Notes: generated from the letters alone by a model not told the origin. 64,000 nt of DNA from JABWBH01 sp964526695 (GCA_964526695.1 CAZGJA010000144.1:1-64000), one strand, 5' to 3'. Counted from the stretch's first letter, positions 39,115 through 48,527 are shown. A program made the numbers and translations.

Positions 39115-40647
39115 ATGCCGCGGATGCAAGCAGGCATGACCGACAATGAAACCGCCCCCCAGCACTCGATCCGCCGGCGCGTGGCGTTCGTCGCGTTTCT
39201 GCTGGCCGTGCCGACGATCGGGGCGGTCCTCTTCTTCCCCGACGTGTCGCGGCTCGATCAGCGCGACAAGCCCCGCCCTGACATCCTGCTGGTCACGTTC
39301 GACACGTTGCGCGCGGACCATTGCTCCTTATACGGATACGCGCGGGCGACGACGCCGAATCTGGCGCAATGCGCGGCGGACGGCGTGAGATTCGATCTGG
39401 CGTATTCCCCCATGGCGACCACGGCGCCGGCCCATGCTTCGATGATGACCGGGCTGTATCCGCTGGGGCACGGCGTACTGCGCAACGGGTTCGTGCTGCC
39501 GGAGGGCGCGACGACGCTGGCGGAGGCGCTGAAGAAGGAGGGCTACACGACGGCCGCGTTCGTCAGCTCGTTCGTGCTGTATCACAAGTTCGGGCTGGCG
39601 CAAGGCTTCGATCTTTACGACGACGACTTTTCCAGAGCGGAGGGGACGCAGCCGGAGGCGGAGTCGTGGGAGGGCGTCGAGGTGCCGGGGCGCAAGGTGG
39701 ACCGCCGGGCGGACGCAGTGACGGACCGGGCGATCGCGTGGCTCAACGAGGTTCGCCCGGCGCGGCGCGTGCCGATCTTCGTCTGGGTTCACTACATGGA
39801 TCCCCACGAGCCGTATTCGCCGCCGGCGTCGTTCGGCGATCCATTCGGCATCGCCACCGCGACCAGGGGCAGCCTCGACGAGGCCGTCGCGCGCTATGAC
39901 ACCGAAGTTGCCTTCATGGACCGCGAGTTCGGGCGGCTGCTGAGAGCGTTCGACGGGAAGACGCTGCGCGAGGGATCGTGGGTCGTGGCGACGGCGGACC
40001 ACGGCGAGTCGTTCATGGAGCACGGGTGGCGCGGGCACGGCACGCAGGTGTATGAGGAATCGGTGCGCGTGCCGCTGGTGATGCGCTGGACGGGGCGGCT
40101 GCCGCGCGGAGTGAAAATCGAAAGCCCCGTCGGGCTGCACGACCTGGCGCCGACGGTGGCCGCCGCGCTGAACCTGCCGCGGTTCGACGGGCCACACGTG
40201 GGGATCGACCTTTCGCCATTGTGGGCGACGCCGCCGCTGGTGGCGCCCGATCGACCGCTCTTTTTTCAGCGGCGCTCGTATGAGAAGGACGGCCGGGTGG
40301 AGGCGATCCCGCTGCGCGAGATGGACGGAGCCGTGTTTGGAAGCGGTGTCGAGGTGCGGGGTCAGAAGTTCGCCGTTCGCGTCGGGGCGTGGAAGTTTTT
40401 CGAGGCGAGCGAGGAGCCGGTGGCGCGCGAGCTGTACGATCTCCCGGCGGACGCGGGCGAATCGAAGAATGTCGCCGCCGAGCGGATCGACATCGCGGGC
40501 AAGCTGTCGCGGATGATCGCGGAGTTCAGAAAGGACCATCGCCTGGCCCGCGGCGTGACGGCTTCGCAAACCGTCTCGCCGCAAGACCAGGCGATGCTCA
40601 AAGGGTTGGGTTACACCGAACCCGAGCCCGCGGAGGATGTGCCCTGA
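39115..40647 (+). CDS. Membrane-anchored sulfatase-fold hydrolase lacking the FGly cysteine
   Basis: A 510-residue protein with one N-terminal membrane helix (about 22-42), then an alkaline-phosphatase/sulfatase fold: PDILLVTFDTLRADHCSLYGY carries the metal-binding Asp, ATADHGESFMEHGWRGHG the second metal site, and the C-terminus has the usual ELYDLPADAGESKNVA. At the nucleophile position it has TTAPAHASMMTG, with no C/S-x-P-x-R, so it cannot be an FGly sulfatase; Thr is the likely nucleophile, as in phosphoethanolamine transferases and phosphodiesterases. ATGs at 39115, 39124 and 39136 are all possible. It gives a useful intact comparison for the remnant at 4742-6181. Confidence 0.8.
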   Translation: MPRMQAGMTDNETAPQHSIRRRVAFVAFLLAVPTIGAVLFFPDVSRLDQRDKPRPDILLVTFDTLRADHCSLYGYARATTPNLAQCAADGVRFDLAYSPMATTAPAHASMMTGLYPLGHGVLRNGFVLPEGATTLAEALKKEGYTTAAFVSSFVLYHKFGLAQGFDLYDDDFSRAEGTQPEAESWEGVEVPGRKVDRRADAVTDRAIAWLNEVRPARRVPIFVWVHYMDPHEPYSPPASFGDPFGIATATRGSLDEAVARYDTEVAFMDREFGRLLRAFDGKTLREGSWVVATADHGESFMEHGWRGHGTQVYEESVRVPLVMRWTGRLPRGVKIESPVGLHDLAPTVAAALNLPRFDGPHVGIDLSPLWATPPLVAPDRPLFFQRRSYEKDGRVEAIPLREMDGAVFGSGVEVRGQKFAVRVGAWKFFEASEEPVARELYDLPADAGESKNVAAERIDIAGKLSRMIAEFRKDHRLARGVTASQTVSPQDQAMLKGLGYTEPEPAEDVP

Positions 40648-40682
40648 AGGTGACTCGCCCGTCGACCGCGGGGAAACGAATC

Positions 40683-41519
40683 CTATTTTCCCTGTTTCGT
40701 CAGGTCTTCGTCGCAGTCGTTCCCACCGCTGTCCGTGCAGGCGCTTCGCACGGCTGTCTTCTTCTTGTTCTCTTCAATCTTATACCACGTCTGCAACGTG
40801 CATACATGGACCGCCCGACCGGCGCAGTAGCAGTACGATCCGCCATCCGTGCAGATTCTGTCCGCGAACTCAAGCTCACGCGGCGTCTCCCCTGCCGTGG
40901 AGCCGGGTATTGCATCAGCAATCGCCGTCACGTCGACAGGCTCGCGCCCTCCGTTGACCTTCTGCACGAGCATATGCACGAAGTCCCCGGGCGCAACGTC
41001 GGGCAGCTCCTCGATGACGGCGTCCAGCTCTCGACCGTTAGCCACGGGAATGCCGCGATACTCGAGAATGACGTCGCCGGCCTCAATGACTTCCTCGTTG
41101 GTATGAGAATACAGAAACAGAATCTTGGCCGGATCGAGCGAGTCCGCGCCGTCGTAGGCCATTCCGATGCCGACGATGCTGGCCTCCGGACCGTCGCAAG
41201 CCCCGCCCACGCCGCGTCCGTCGCAGGCCTCCGCAACATAGCGCCCGCCCGCAACGTCCACGTCGAAACTCGCCCTCCATCTGCCGCGGCTGTTGGCTGT
41301 CGCCCTGCGTGTCGCCACCACATGCCCGCTGGCGTCCCTCAGGATGACCTCGAATTCGTCGCCCGGAGTCGGGTCGGTGCCCTTGACGGCGTTCTTCTCG
41401 CACAATCCATCGCCGTCCCGGTCCTTGAAAATCGATCTCTTGACCACAACGTCGCACGCCGAGGCCACGCCCGCCGCGCCGGCCAGTGCAATCACCACAA
41501 ACACACATGTCAGCCTCAT
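40683..41519 (-). CDS. Secreted PDZ-domain protein
   Basis: A 278-residue protein. Signal peptide MRLTCVFVVIALAGAAGVASA. An N-terminal beta domain contains DRDGDGLCEKN, a calcium-loop-like Asp pattern, and FEVILRDASGHVVATRRATA, which resembles a carrier-type beta sandwich. A PDZ-like domain follows at about 120-205 (GDVILEYRGIPVANGRELDAVIEEL). The tail has several Cys. No protease triad is present, so it is a binding protein of unknown partner. Confidence 0.65.
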   Translation of the reverse strand: MRLTCVFVVIALAGAAGVASACDVVVKRSIFKDRDGDGLCEKNAVKGTDPTPGDEFEVILRDASGHVVATRRATANSRGRWRASFDVDVAGGRYVAEACDGRGVGGACDGPEASIVGIGMAYDGADSLDPAKILFLYSHTNEEVIEAGDVILEYRGIPVANGRELDAVIEELPDVAPGDFVHMLVQKVNGGREPVDVTAIADAIPGSTAGETPRELEFADRICTDGGSYCYCAGRAVHVCTLQTWYKIEENKKKTAVRSACTDSGGNDCDEDLTKQGK

Positions 41520-41669
41520 GATCCTGTCACTCCTGCTGTCTATGCCTGCTGTCGCGCCTCTTCCTCAGAATCCGGCCGGCCGCCATTCGACCGCTCCGAT
41601 CGAGTGATTACGCGCCACTCGTATAGGTATTCGTTGCTTACGCCGGTGTTCTTACACATTTGTTGCCTC

Positions 41670-43033
41670 TCAGCAGAATTCGTGGGCGAGTTCGGGCTCG
41701 GGGAGTTTCCCAATCGCATGACACAGCGCGATTTCAGCGGCTTCGAGGGTTCTGTAGCCGCAGGCCTTTCTGAGGGTCAGTTTGATGCGGTCGTTCAGGC
41801 CCTCCACGATGCCCGACGAGAACTCCTTTTTCGCGGCGAACCCGTTGAGGATGAGCCCCTCATGTTTCCGAATGCTGCGGGCGACCTTTTTGATCGGCTC
41901 CAGGCGACAGCGCATGGCGCGCCTCAGCCAGCCGTCCAGAAAGACTCCCGCCCAGTGGAAGGTCCGGTACTCCCACAAGGTCTGGAAGCTCTCCTTCAGC
42001 AGGTAGGCCCGCACCGTCTTGAGGGACAGGCAGAGCAAATCCTTCAGCCGAGCCCGTTGCTTGTCGGTGAGATTCTCCACCCGTTTCAGGAAGCACCAGC
42101 GGCTATGTTTGAGGACCGGCTCGAAGTTGCGAGAGGCGAATTCCTTGGCCTCCGCCGCCCGGACTTCGTCAATGGCCTCGTTGAGCCGGGCCACGAGGTG
42201 AGAGCGGTCCAGGATGTGCAGGGCCCGGGAAGCCTTCCTGGCGATGACCTTCAGGCAGGGTTGCCACAGGTCGCTGCAGACGAACTGGATGGCCTCCGTT
42301 GGCGGTTTACCCAACATGCGAAAGAAACGCAGGCGTGTCTTGGCGGTGCGATCCTGGCCGATCCACAGGAGGCGGCGGCAGGAAGCGTCGATCTGATACA
42401 CCCCCGTCAGATAGCGATGGCCCTTCTGGAACTGAACCTCGTCCACGCCGATGGCGGTGATCCCGTCCAGACTGCGGTGCTGCAGCCCGTATTCCACGAC
42501 CCAGGACACGCTGCGGAAAACGTGTTCCCAGGTCGTTTGGAAGATCAGAGCCACTTCCCGCCAGCTCAGCCGCCGGGCCCAGCGTGCCAGGAACACGGCA
42601 TAGGCCCGAGTCAGGTGACACTTGCCCTCGGCCCAGGGCGTCATCTCCACCGTCACGCCGCACCTCGGGCAGTTCACGCGGCGCATGGCGTAAATCAGAT
42701 AGACGCTGATGGCCCACAGCGGCACGAAGGCGAAACGCCGCATGGGCAGGTGATCGCAGGCGGATCCCCGACGACCGCAGCCCGAGCCATAGCAGCCCGT
42801 GGTGGAAGTCTGCGGGTCTGGCTCTTCACCCCCGACCACATCGGGATTCCCGGCAAATGACCGGCTGGAAAGCCGGTCCCCCAAGCAGAAGTCCTTTTCA
42901 CCACGGGCTGATAGGGCCGCGATCCCTGGCGAGACCGGACCTCGACTTCGATCCCGTCGTCCGCGAACCGAACCGCTTCGTAGACGAAGCCCTTGATCTT
43001 GTGGACCCGATTGAGGACAGTCTTGATCTGCAC
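41670..43033 (-). pseudogene. ISL3-family transposase, split by a 118-bp element
   Basis: The true start is at 43033 (MQIKTVLNRVHKIKGFVYEAV). The frame runs to RQGSRPY and is then interrupted by the element at 42789-42914. It continues as GSGCGRRGSACDHLP, a zinc-finger start, then MRRVNCPRCGV and the DDE domain (GVDEVQFQKGHRYLTGVYQ, then VCSDLWQPCLKVI and LKKEFSS-type C-terminus). Removal of 122 bp restores one 413-codon reading frame of normal ISL3 length. As it stands, the gene cannot yield full-length transposase. A frame opening inside the element (42884) would lack the N-terminal zinc site. Confidence 0.85.
42789..42914. mobile_element. 118-bp inverted-repeat element, copy B (in ISL3 transposase)
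   Basis: Element 42793-42910, flanked by ATAG at 42789-42792 and 42911-42914. The ends CAGCCCGTGGTG and CACCACGGGCTG are perfectly inverted. The interior is copy A in the opposite orientation with few differences, including the ACCGGCT-GGAA-AGCCGGT hairpin. Equal length, the same target and opposite orientation show an independent insertion rather than a duplication of the region. Confidence 0.88.
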
Positions 43034-43529
43034 CGCTTAAGGCCTCCGTGGATCGGTGCTCTTGACAAGACCCATCTACCGGAACCTTGGGCGGTGCTTC
43101 ATCTTGCGGCAGCTATCGGAAACCCGCCACGGGGCATAGCATCAGGCCGCTCGGCGAAACGGAGTCGGGCTCTGCGGGGACGCAACCCGGCCAGGGATAG
43201 CCGAGCCGACGGTGCGTCCAGAGCACCAGCCCCGTTGCCTGGTTGCGGCGGGGCTCTTCTCTCGCCCCCTTGGAACACCGGAGCCATGCCTCAAAAAATC
43301 CCGGGGTCGGGGGCGGAGCCCCAGTTCCAATCACCCACGAATTCTGCGGAAGAACCGGATTTTTAAGGACATCCCGCTGATTGTGCTGACTGTCTTTTTC
43401 TGGCGGAAGGGCCGGCGGTTCGGCTTCAAGCGAAGCAGGATTTCCATTCTCGCTCCTGCAATCCGTGGTCCTTCGTCTTCCAAGGGCAGGTTGCCAAAGG
43501 GTGCAGCCGCACCCATCGCAGCGAGCCGC

Positions 43530-44684
43530 TCACGACGCATCCGATGCCAGCGCGTCCAGCGCCAGCTCGATTGTCTGCGGCGCGTTCCCCTCGAAGCGGT
43601 TGTTCACGAATGCGAACAAGGTCCGCTTTTCCGCCAGGCACTTGTCAATCAGGGCCGACAGCGCCGACCGCCCCTCAGGATACGGATCCTGGATGGACTC
43701 GTATGGCTCGAACATCTTGACGGCCTGCTCGTAGGTGCGCCCCGGTCGCAGCAGGAACCGCGCGGCCACGTGCGGCGCGGTGAAGCTTGCCGGGTTGGCG
43801 AGCTGCTCCTCGACGGGCGGCATCTGCGTCCAACTGTTGAAGCAATGCGCCACGCCGTGAGCGCGAAGGCACGACAGATACTCATCCGAGTCTTCAAGGA
43901 AACCGCGGTTGCGCACCTCGACGGCGAAGCGGAAGCGGTCGGTCGGCAGCCGCGAGAGCAAGCCGTCAAGCCGCTCCGCGAACGCGCCCGGTTTGCTCAA
44001 CGGTCCGCGATAGATCTTGCCGAACTCGAACATGACGGGTCCGAGCCGGTCGTGGTGCGGCTCGATGCGGTTGAGGAACATCTCGCGCAGCACGTCCGCG
44101 TCCATGAAGTGCGGATTGTCCTGCCCCGCCCGGTCCCCGTAGCGGGCGTGTTTCGGGTAGCGCTCCGCCGTGATTTCCTCCGGGACTTTCAGGCCAAGGG
44201 CGAATCCCGCCGGCGCCTGGTCGAACAACCGGCGCCAATACTCGGCGGATGGAAACTGGTAGAACGAGAAATCGCCGCCGACGGCGGGGAAAACGCGCGC
44301 GTATTCCGTCAGGCACTCCTGCTCGAACTTCTTTTGCGAGAAGCGCCCGCGCGTCGCATACCTCGACGGATCGTACACCTGCCCCAGCCACCCCGGGTAT
44401 TTCCAACTCGACGTGCCCAGGTACACGCCCCGCGCGGCCAACTTGCGAAGGCGGGCGGCGACGGGCGCGACGCCGGGCATTACCGCGTCCGAGGGCGGAA
44501 GCGTCGCCTTCGCGGGCGGGACGGATTGTGCAGGCGAAGCGGCCGGCGCGGCGTCAAAGGCAAACGAAGCCTGGGCATCCGCCTGTTCGGAAGGCTTCGC
44601 GCTCCCGCGCCGAGAGGGCCGCGCCGGAGTCGAATCCACGCTGCCCGGCTTACTGTCTCGGCTTGTCCTTCTTCTCGCCGCCAT
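43530..44684 (-). CDS. DUF72 protein
   Basis: A 384-residue protein. The first 85 residues are a low-complexity basic/Ala tail; the rest is a DUF72 TIM barrel: VYLGTSSWKYPGWLGQVY, FPSAEYWRRLF, FALGLKVPEEIT, FRFAVEVRNRGFL and the C-terminal LFAFVNNRFEGNAPQTI. Its biochemical function is unknown. The start codon lies inside the 3' end of the nuclease gene (overlap about 35 bases), so the two are likely cotranscribed. An ATG six codons earlier (44702) is an alternative. Confidence 0.85.
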   Translation of the reverse strand: MAARRRTSRDSKPGSVDSTPARPSRRGSAKPSEQADAQASFAFDAAPAASPAQSVPPAKATLPPSDAVMPGVAPVAARLRKLAARGVYLGTSSWKYPGWLGQVYDPSRYATRGRFSQKKFEQECLTEYARVFPAVGGDFSFYQFPSAEYWRRLFDQAPAGFALGLKVPEEITAERYPKHARYGDRAGQDNPHFMDADVLREMFLNRIEPHHDRLGPVMFEFGKIYRGPLSKPGAFAERLDGLLSRLPTDRFRFAVEVRNRGFLEDSDEYLSCLRAHGVAHCFNSWTQMPPVEEQLANPASFTAPHVAARFLLRPGRTYEQAVKMFEPYESIQDPYPEGRSALSALIDKCLAEKRTLFAFVNNRFEGNAPQTIELALDALASDAS

Positions 44685-45528
44685 CGACCTGCCGTGAATC
44701 AAAGATCGAGTTGAGCAGCCCCGCCAGCCGCACGCCCGCCGCGGTCAGGCGCTCCTCCACCACCGGCCGCGCCCGGTCCAGATACGCCTCGTCCAGCGCG
44801 CCTTCCGGTCCGACCGCGTAGGCGTGTGTCAGCGCGAGCTTGTGCGACTCTGTCGCCCAGCGGGCCGGATCCAGTGAACTCCACGCCTTGCGCTGATCCT
44901 CGCTCATGCGGCGAGTCAACTCGTCGGCATATTCCTTCCACGGTCGATGCGCGCGCTCGATGATGTCGCTGTCCCAGACCTCGTGCAGGTTCTTTCGCTC
45001 GCCGAGCAGATCGACGATGATCTCGTTCCCCCCACGATCCTCCGCCAGTCCGGCGTGGAGCGGCTGATGCACGTCGCCAACGAAATGGACAAGGAACTTC
45101 AACGCCTCGACGCGTTGCTCGCGCGGCACTTGCGCGTCTTTCAACGTCTCGACCTGTTTGCGAATCGCGCTGACGACGCAACCGGCCTTGGGGCAGTCGC
45201 GCTTCTCTTCGTACGCCTCCCCATCCTTGGGGATGTTGACGTAGTGCCACGGAGCAGTCGCACGATAAGGCGGGTCGTCACGCACGACGTCCGCCCACGT
45301 GGAGACCTCCGCCAGCGATTCGCCGCGCAGCAGGTCTTCCACTTCGGTCCTCGTCCGATCCGTCAGCAACCGCGACGCCATGTCCGCGACGATGCGATGC
45401 CCGTCCTTGCCCCATCCGAACGCGCACGACAGCGACCCCAGGAAGGCCAGAGTCCACGCACAGGCGAGCCGGGCTGCGCGACAGGATCGCTTGCGCCCGG
45501 CGTCTTGGCTGGCGTTTCGTCTCTCCAT
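44650..45528 (-). CDS. S1/P1-type zinc nuclease
   Basis: A secreted single-strand nuclease/3'-nucleotidase family member of 292 residues. After a signal segment ending SCAFG, the mature N-terminus WGKDGHRIVADMA supplies the Trp and His zinc ligands. Further ligands are in WADVVRDD, WHYVNIP, FVGDVHQPLHAG and GGNEI...HEVWDSDII. All elements of the trinuclear zinc site are visible. The substrate is probably RNA or DNA scavenged outside the cytoplasm. It precedes and overlaps the DUF72 gene. Confidence 0.9.
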   Translation of the reverse strand: MERRNASQDAGRKRSCRAARLACAWTLAFLGSLSCAFGWGKDGHRIVADMASRLLTDRTRTEVEDLLRGESLAEVSTWADVVRDDPPYRATAPWHYVNIPKDGEAYEEKRDCPKAGCVVSAIRKQVETLKDAQVPREQRVEALKFLVHFVGDVHQPLHAGLAEDRGGNEIIVDLLGERKNLHEVWDSDIIERAHRPWKEYADELTRRMSEDQRKAWSSLDPARWATESHKLALTHAYAVGPEGALDEAYLDRARPVVEERLTAAGVRLAGLLNSIFDSRQVDGGEKKDKPRQ

Positions 45529-45641
45529 GCACGTCTCTCGCATCGATGAAGCGCCTCCCCCGCGCCCGGTCGCCCGTCACGCATGGCCCATGGCCCGCAG
45601 CGTACTCAAGGAGATTCTAGCGGATTCCCGTGATTCGCGCA

Positions 45642-45671
45642 GCATGGCCAGGCGAGTACCCCAGGCCATGC
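45642..45671. repeat. Palindromic repeat, family P1, copy 3
   Basis: GCATGGCCAGG and CCAGGCCATGC arms, followed by TACCCC. It abuts the 3' end of the collagen-kelch fragment (45671), so it may mark the breakpoint of that truncation. Confidence 0.65.
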
Positions 45672-46321
45672 TACCCCCTCGCACCGCGACGCGCGAGTAC
45701 GGACCGCCCCGCGAGGCGCCTGGCTCGCAGGGCGGGCAGTTCGCCGTAGCCGCCGATCACATAGATCAGCGCGTCCAATTCAACGGCCACCGCCTCGGCC
45801 CGCAGCGACGGCATGTCGGCTCGGTAAGACCACTCCCTGGTCGCGGGGTCATACATCTCGACGGTTCGCGTAAGTTCATAACCCCGCTTTCCCCCGTCAC
45901 CGAATCCACCGAAGACGAAGACCTTTCCGTCGGCTGCCGCGGCGGCCGGTCCCCAGCGCACTTCGTTCATGGGGGCGCCGGTGTACCACTTGTCGCCGCT
46001 TTCAAACGTGAAGCCGGTGTACCGGTAGCCCTCCGGAGAAACGGAGGTCTCGGTGGCGAGGTAGAAGTCAGTCGGCAAGTCGCCGCCTTCGCCCGGAGGT
46101 CCGGCAGGTCCGGCGGGTCCGGGTGGGCCTTGATTTCCGGAAGGACCGGGCGGGCCCTGTGCACCCGGCCCGCCGGCCGGACCCTGCTCGCCCTGCGGAC
46201 CCTGCTCACCCTGAAGACCCTGTTCACCCTGAAGGCCGACAAGCCCATCGGTCCCGTCATCGCCGATGCAGTCGAGCAACGTGAACGCGCCGTCGCCGAA
46301 GGAAAAGCCGCGCGCCTTCAT
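45671..46321 (-). pseudogene. Collagen-like and kelch-repeat protein fragment
   Basis: 216 codons. About 15 Gly-x-y triplets (GLQGEQGLQGEQGPQGEQGP onward, residues 29-79) lead to a region with one clear kelch repeat (KVFVFGGFGDGGKRGYELTRTVEMYDPATREW) and the beginning of the next (ALIYVIGGYGE). The sequence then turns into an Arg/Ala run without similarity. There is no signal peptide. A kelch propeller needs five to seven blades, so the 3' part is lost at the palindrome at 45642-45671, and the 5' end may be missing too. Confidence 0.6.
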
Positions 46322-46462
46322 GGGATAGGGTCATAGGTTCGTCATCATCCCATGTGGGTCGCCGGTCGCGCTGCGTGGCCGTGGGGTTCCCGAACGACTC
46401 CACGGAAAAAAGGACATCCAAGTGGACGCATCGACCCACACCCCTGAAAATGACGCGCTGGG

Positions 46463-48418
46463 ATGCGACCAGAGGCGACAACACATCGCGACTTCTTTCA
46501 CGAATTTCTGCCCTTGCCCCTCAAGGTCGAGCGGACCGGCGGCGTCTGCCGACTGGGCGGGCGCGTGCGCATCGAATGTTGCGTTGAGGATGCGCGGGTT
46601 CAAAGGGAGGCGGAGCGCATCCTGCATTTCGTGTCTCAGCGCAGGAGAGACCCCGATCGCGGCGCCCCCGGGTTGAGCCTCAAACTGGTGTGCGAGCCTG
46701 GGGCGGGCACCGGCCTCGAAACGCACCGGATAAGAGTCCTCCCTGAGTGCGTTGAGGTCGTGGGCGTATCCGCGGCCGGTTGTTTCCACGCGCTGCAGAC
46801 ATTGCGGCAACTGCTCGCGCTGCATCCCGGAGATATTCCGTGCGTGGTGATTCAGGACGCGCCGGCGTTCCCCTTGCGCGGGCTGCTGTACGACGTGACG
46901 CGGGGCAAGGTTCCACACGTCACAACGCTCAAGAGCCTTGTCGATCGGCTGGCAGCGCTGAAGTGCAACCAGCTTCAGCTCTACATTGAGCATGCTTTCA
47001 CCTTCGCGTTCGACCCGGACATCTGCGACGCCGGGCACGGCCTGACGCCCGAGGAAATCCGCGAGGTGGATGCGTATGCGCGGGATCGGTTCATCACACT
47101 CGTCCCGGCCGTGGCGACGATGGGGCACATGGGGCGGATTCTCACTTTGCCGAAGTACCGGCATCTCGCCGAGATCGAACCGACGCAGACGTGGGACCAG
47201 ATGAGTTGGCCGCAGCGGGCGCGGGGATTCACGCTCGACGTGCTCAACCCCGAATCGATGCGGCTCGTCGAACGCATCTGGGACAACATCCTCGACGCCT
47301 TCAGCAGCTCGGTCGCTAACATCTGCGGCGATGAACCCCATGATTTGGGGCGCGGCAGAAACGCCGCGCGCCTGGATGAAGCAGGGCGCGCGTCGGCGTA
47401 TGTGAGGCGCATCGCCGAGACGTGCCGCTTTGTGCAATCACGAGGGCGCAGCGCGCAAATGTGGAGCGACGTGCTGGTGCATCATCTGGATTCGCTGGGG
47501 GATCCCCAAGGCGGCACAGGTTCGCAGGCCGGGCGTCAGCAGGTCGGAGACCTGCTGAACCAGAGGCAGCTCGGAGAGCTGCCCCACCTGCTGCGGGATT
47601 TGCCGCGCGACATCACCGTCCTGCACTGGGGCTACGACCACGGCTCTCGATACGACATGACGCGCCGCTTCGTCGAGGCGGGATTCCCGACCGTCGTCTG
47701 CCCCGGCACCACCGGCTGGAAGCGCATTCTCAACGCCATCGGCCTTGCCGAACGCAACATCACCTCCTTCACTCGCGCCGGACTGCAGGCGGGAGCGACG
47801 GGCCTGCTCAACACCGACTGGGGCGACCACGGGCATTTCAACGCGCCGGGCTGCTCGGCGCACGGGATCGCGCTCGGCGCGGCCTGCGGGTGGAGCGGGA
47901 TTCGAGAACCGGGCGGCGCGGACTTCGACCGCCGCTTTGCACGGTGGATTCTCGCAGCGGAGGAAGTCGAAGTCGTCGCGCTCCTGCGTCAGACGGCCGC
48001 CGTGGCCGACACGTGCGAGACGTGGACGCTGCTGCGAACGCCGCTCGACGCGATGCCCGACGGCGCGAACCTCGGCTCGATGGAGGCATGGCAGCGCACG
48101 CGCGACGCCGCGGAGGCGTTGACCGGGCGTCTCGACGACATCCTCCGCGCGCGAGGTGAGCCGCTCCAAGATGCGTTGTGCGCGCTGCCCGGCCCCGGCG
48201 ACGCGCGTGACCTGCGGATCGCCGCGGAGTGCTCGCGCGTGCTGGCGGAGAAGATGCTCGCGCAGACGGCGCAGACACCTTCCGCAGCGCGTCGTCCAAC
48301 GTGGGCATCGGATTTGGCCGCAGTGGGCGACGCGTATCTTGCGAATGCGTCAACGGCCTTCAAAGCGCCCGGTTTGCGCGACATCGCGCTGGCGCTTCAG
48401 GCGGCTGCCGCAGGTTAG
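46463..48418 (+). CDS. Glycoside hydrolase family 20 protein (beta-N-acetylhexosaminidase-like)
   Basis: A 651-residue protein. An N-terminal GH20b-like domain (GVSAAGCFHALQTLRQLL) precedes the catalytic barrel, which starts PLRGLLYDVTRGKVP. The catalytic Asp-Glu pair is in ICGDEPHD (Asp290-Glu291), with FTLDVLNPES before it and LNTDWGDHGHFN later. It cleaves terminal N-acetylhexosamines. No signal peptide is seen, so it may be cytosolic, or the start may be further upstream. Residues about 350-375 (GSQAGRQQVGDLLNQRQLGEL) are repeat-derived and lie between two barrel elements. Confidence 0.8.
   Translation: MRPEATTHRDFFHEFLPLPLKVERTGGVCRLGGRVRIECCVEDARVQREAERILHFVSQRRRDPDRGAPGLSLKLVCEPGAGTGLETHRIRVLPECVEVVGVSAAGCFHALQTLRQLLALHPGDIPCVVIQDAPAFPLRGLLYDVTRGKVPHVTTLKSLVDRLAALKCNQLQLYIEHAFTFAFDPDICDAGHGLTPEEIREVDAYARDRFITLVPAVATMGHMGRILTLPKYRHLAEIEPTQTWDQMSWPQRARGFTLDVLNPESMRLVERIWDNILDAFSSSVANICGDEPHDLGRGRNAARLDEAGRASAYVRRIAETCRFVQSRGRSAQMWSDVLVHHLDSLGDPQGGTGSQAGRQQVGDLLNQRQLGELPHLLRDLPRDITVLHWGYDHGSRYDMTRRFVEAGFPTVVCPGTTGWKRILNAIGLAERNITSFTRAGLQAGATGLLNTDWGDHGHFNAPGCSAHGIALGAACGWSGIREPGGADFDRRFARWILAAEEVEVVALLRQTAAVADTCETWTLLRTPLDAMPDGANLGSMEAWQRTRDAAEALTGRLDDILRARGEPLQDALCALPGPGDARDLRIAAECSRVLAEKMLAQTAQTPSAARRPTWASDLAAVGDAYLANASTAFKAPGLRDIALALQAAAAG
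47539..47583. repeat. Two GGA-loop palindromes in frame inside the GH20 gene
   Basis: GCAGGTC-GGA-GACCTGC at 47539-47555 and GGCAGCTC-GGA-GAGCTGCC at 47565-47583, both perfect. The loop is the same as in the carB insert (GGA, or TCC on the other strand). They code for an uncharged loop rich in Gln, Leu and Gly without a stop. Confidence 0.8.
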
Positions 48419-48454
48419 CGGGCTGCGGCAGAATCCGGAACTGCGCATGTGTAT

Positions 48455-48527
48455 CGTCACCCCCGCGCAGGCGGGGGTCCAGAGCGGACTTGCGGGGCGC
48501 TGGATTCCCGCCTGCGCGGGAATGACG
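48455..48527. repeat. Inverted pair of CATTCCCGC-type repeats
   Basis: CGTCACCCCCGCGCAGG and, 45 bases on, the opposed TTCCCGCCTGCGCGGGAATG. Related pairs lie in element copy C (6182-6343), around 8410-8470 and at about 61243-61310. This is a widespread type of bacterial intergenic palindrome. It occupies most of the 276-bp gap between the GH20 gene and the M16 gene. Confidence 0.75.

Larger units (their letters stand above)
41660..43358 (-). mobile_element. ISL3-family insertion sequence, inactivated
   Basis: A transposase gene is bracketed by inverted copies of GCAGAATTCGTGGG (41673-41686, and its complement CCCACGAATTCTGC at 43334-43347). The left copy overlaps the transposase C-terminal codons (HEFC). 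Outer limits are approximate because the left end is degenerate; an 8-bp target duplication could not be recognised. Upstream of the transposase, 43034-43331, there is no gene but there is a hairpin with AGCCCCG/CGGGGCT arms at about 43228-43256. Beyond the element, 43359-43529 shows nothing. Confidence 0.75.

Noticed and set aside
46257..46484. Short minus-strand frame upstream of the collagen-kelch fragment as its N-terminus
   Set aside because: It is in another frame, has no signal peptide and overlaps the GH20 start; no supporting similarity.
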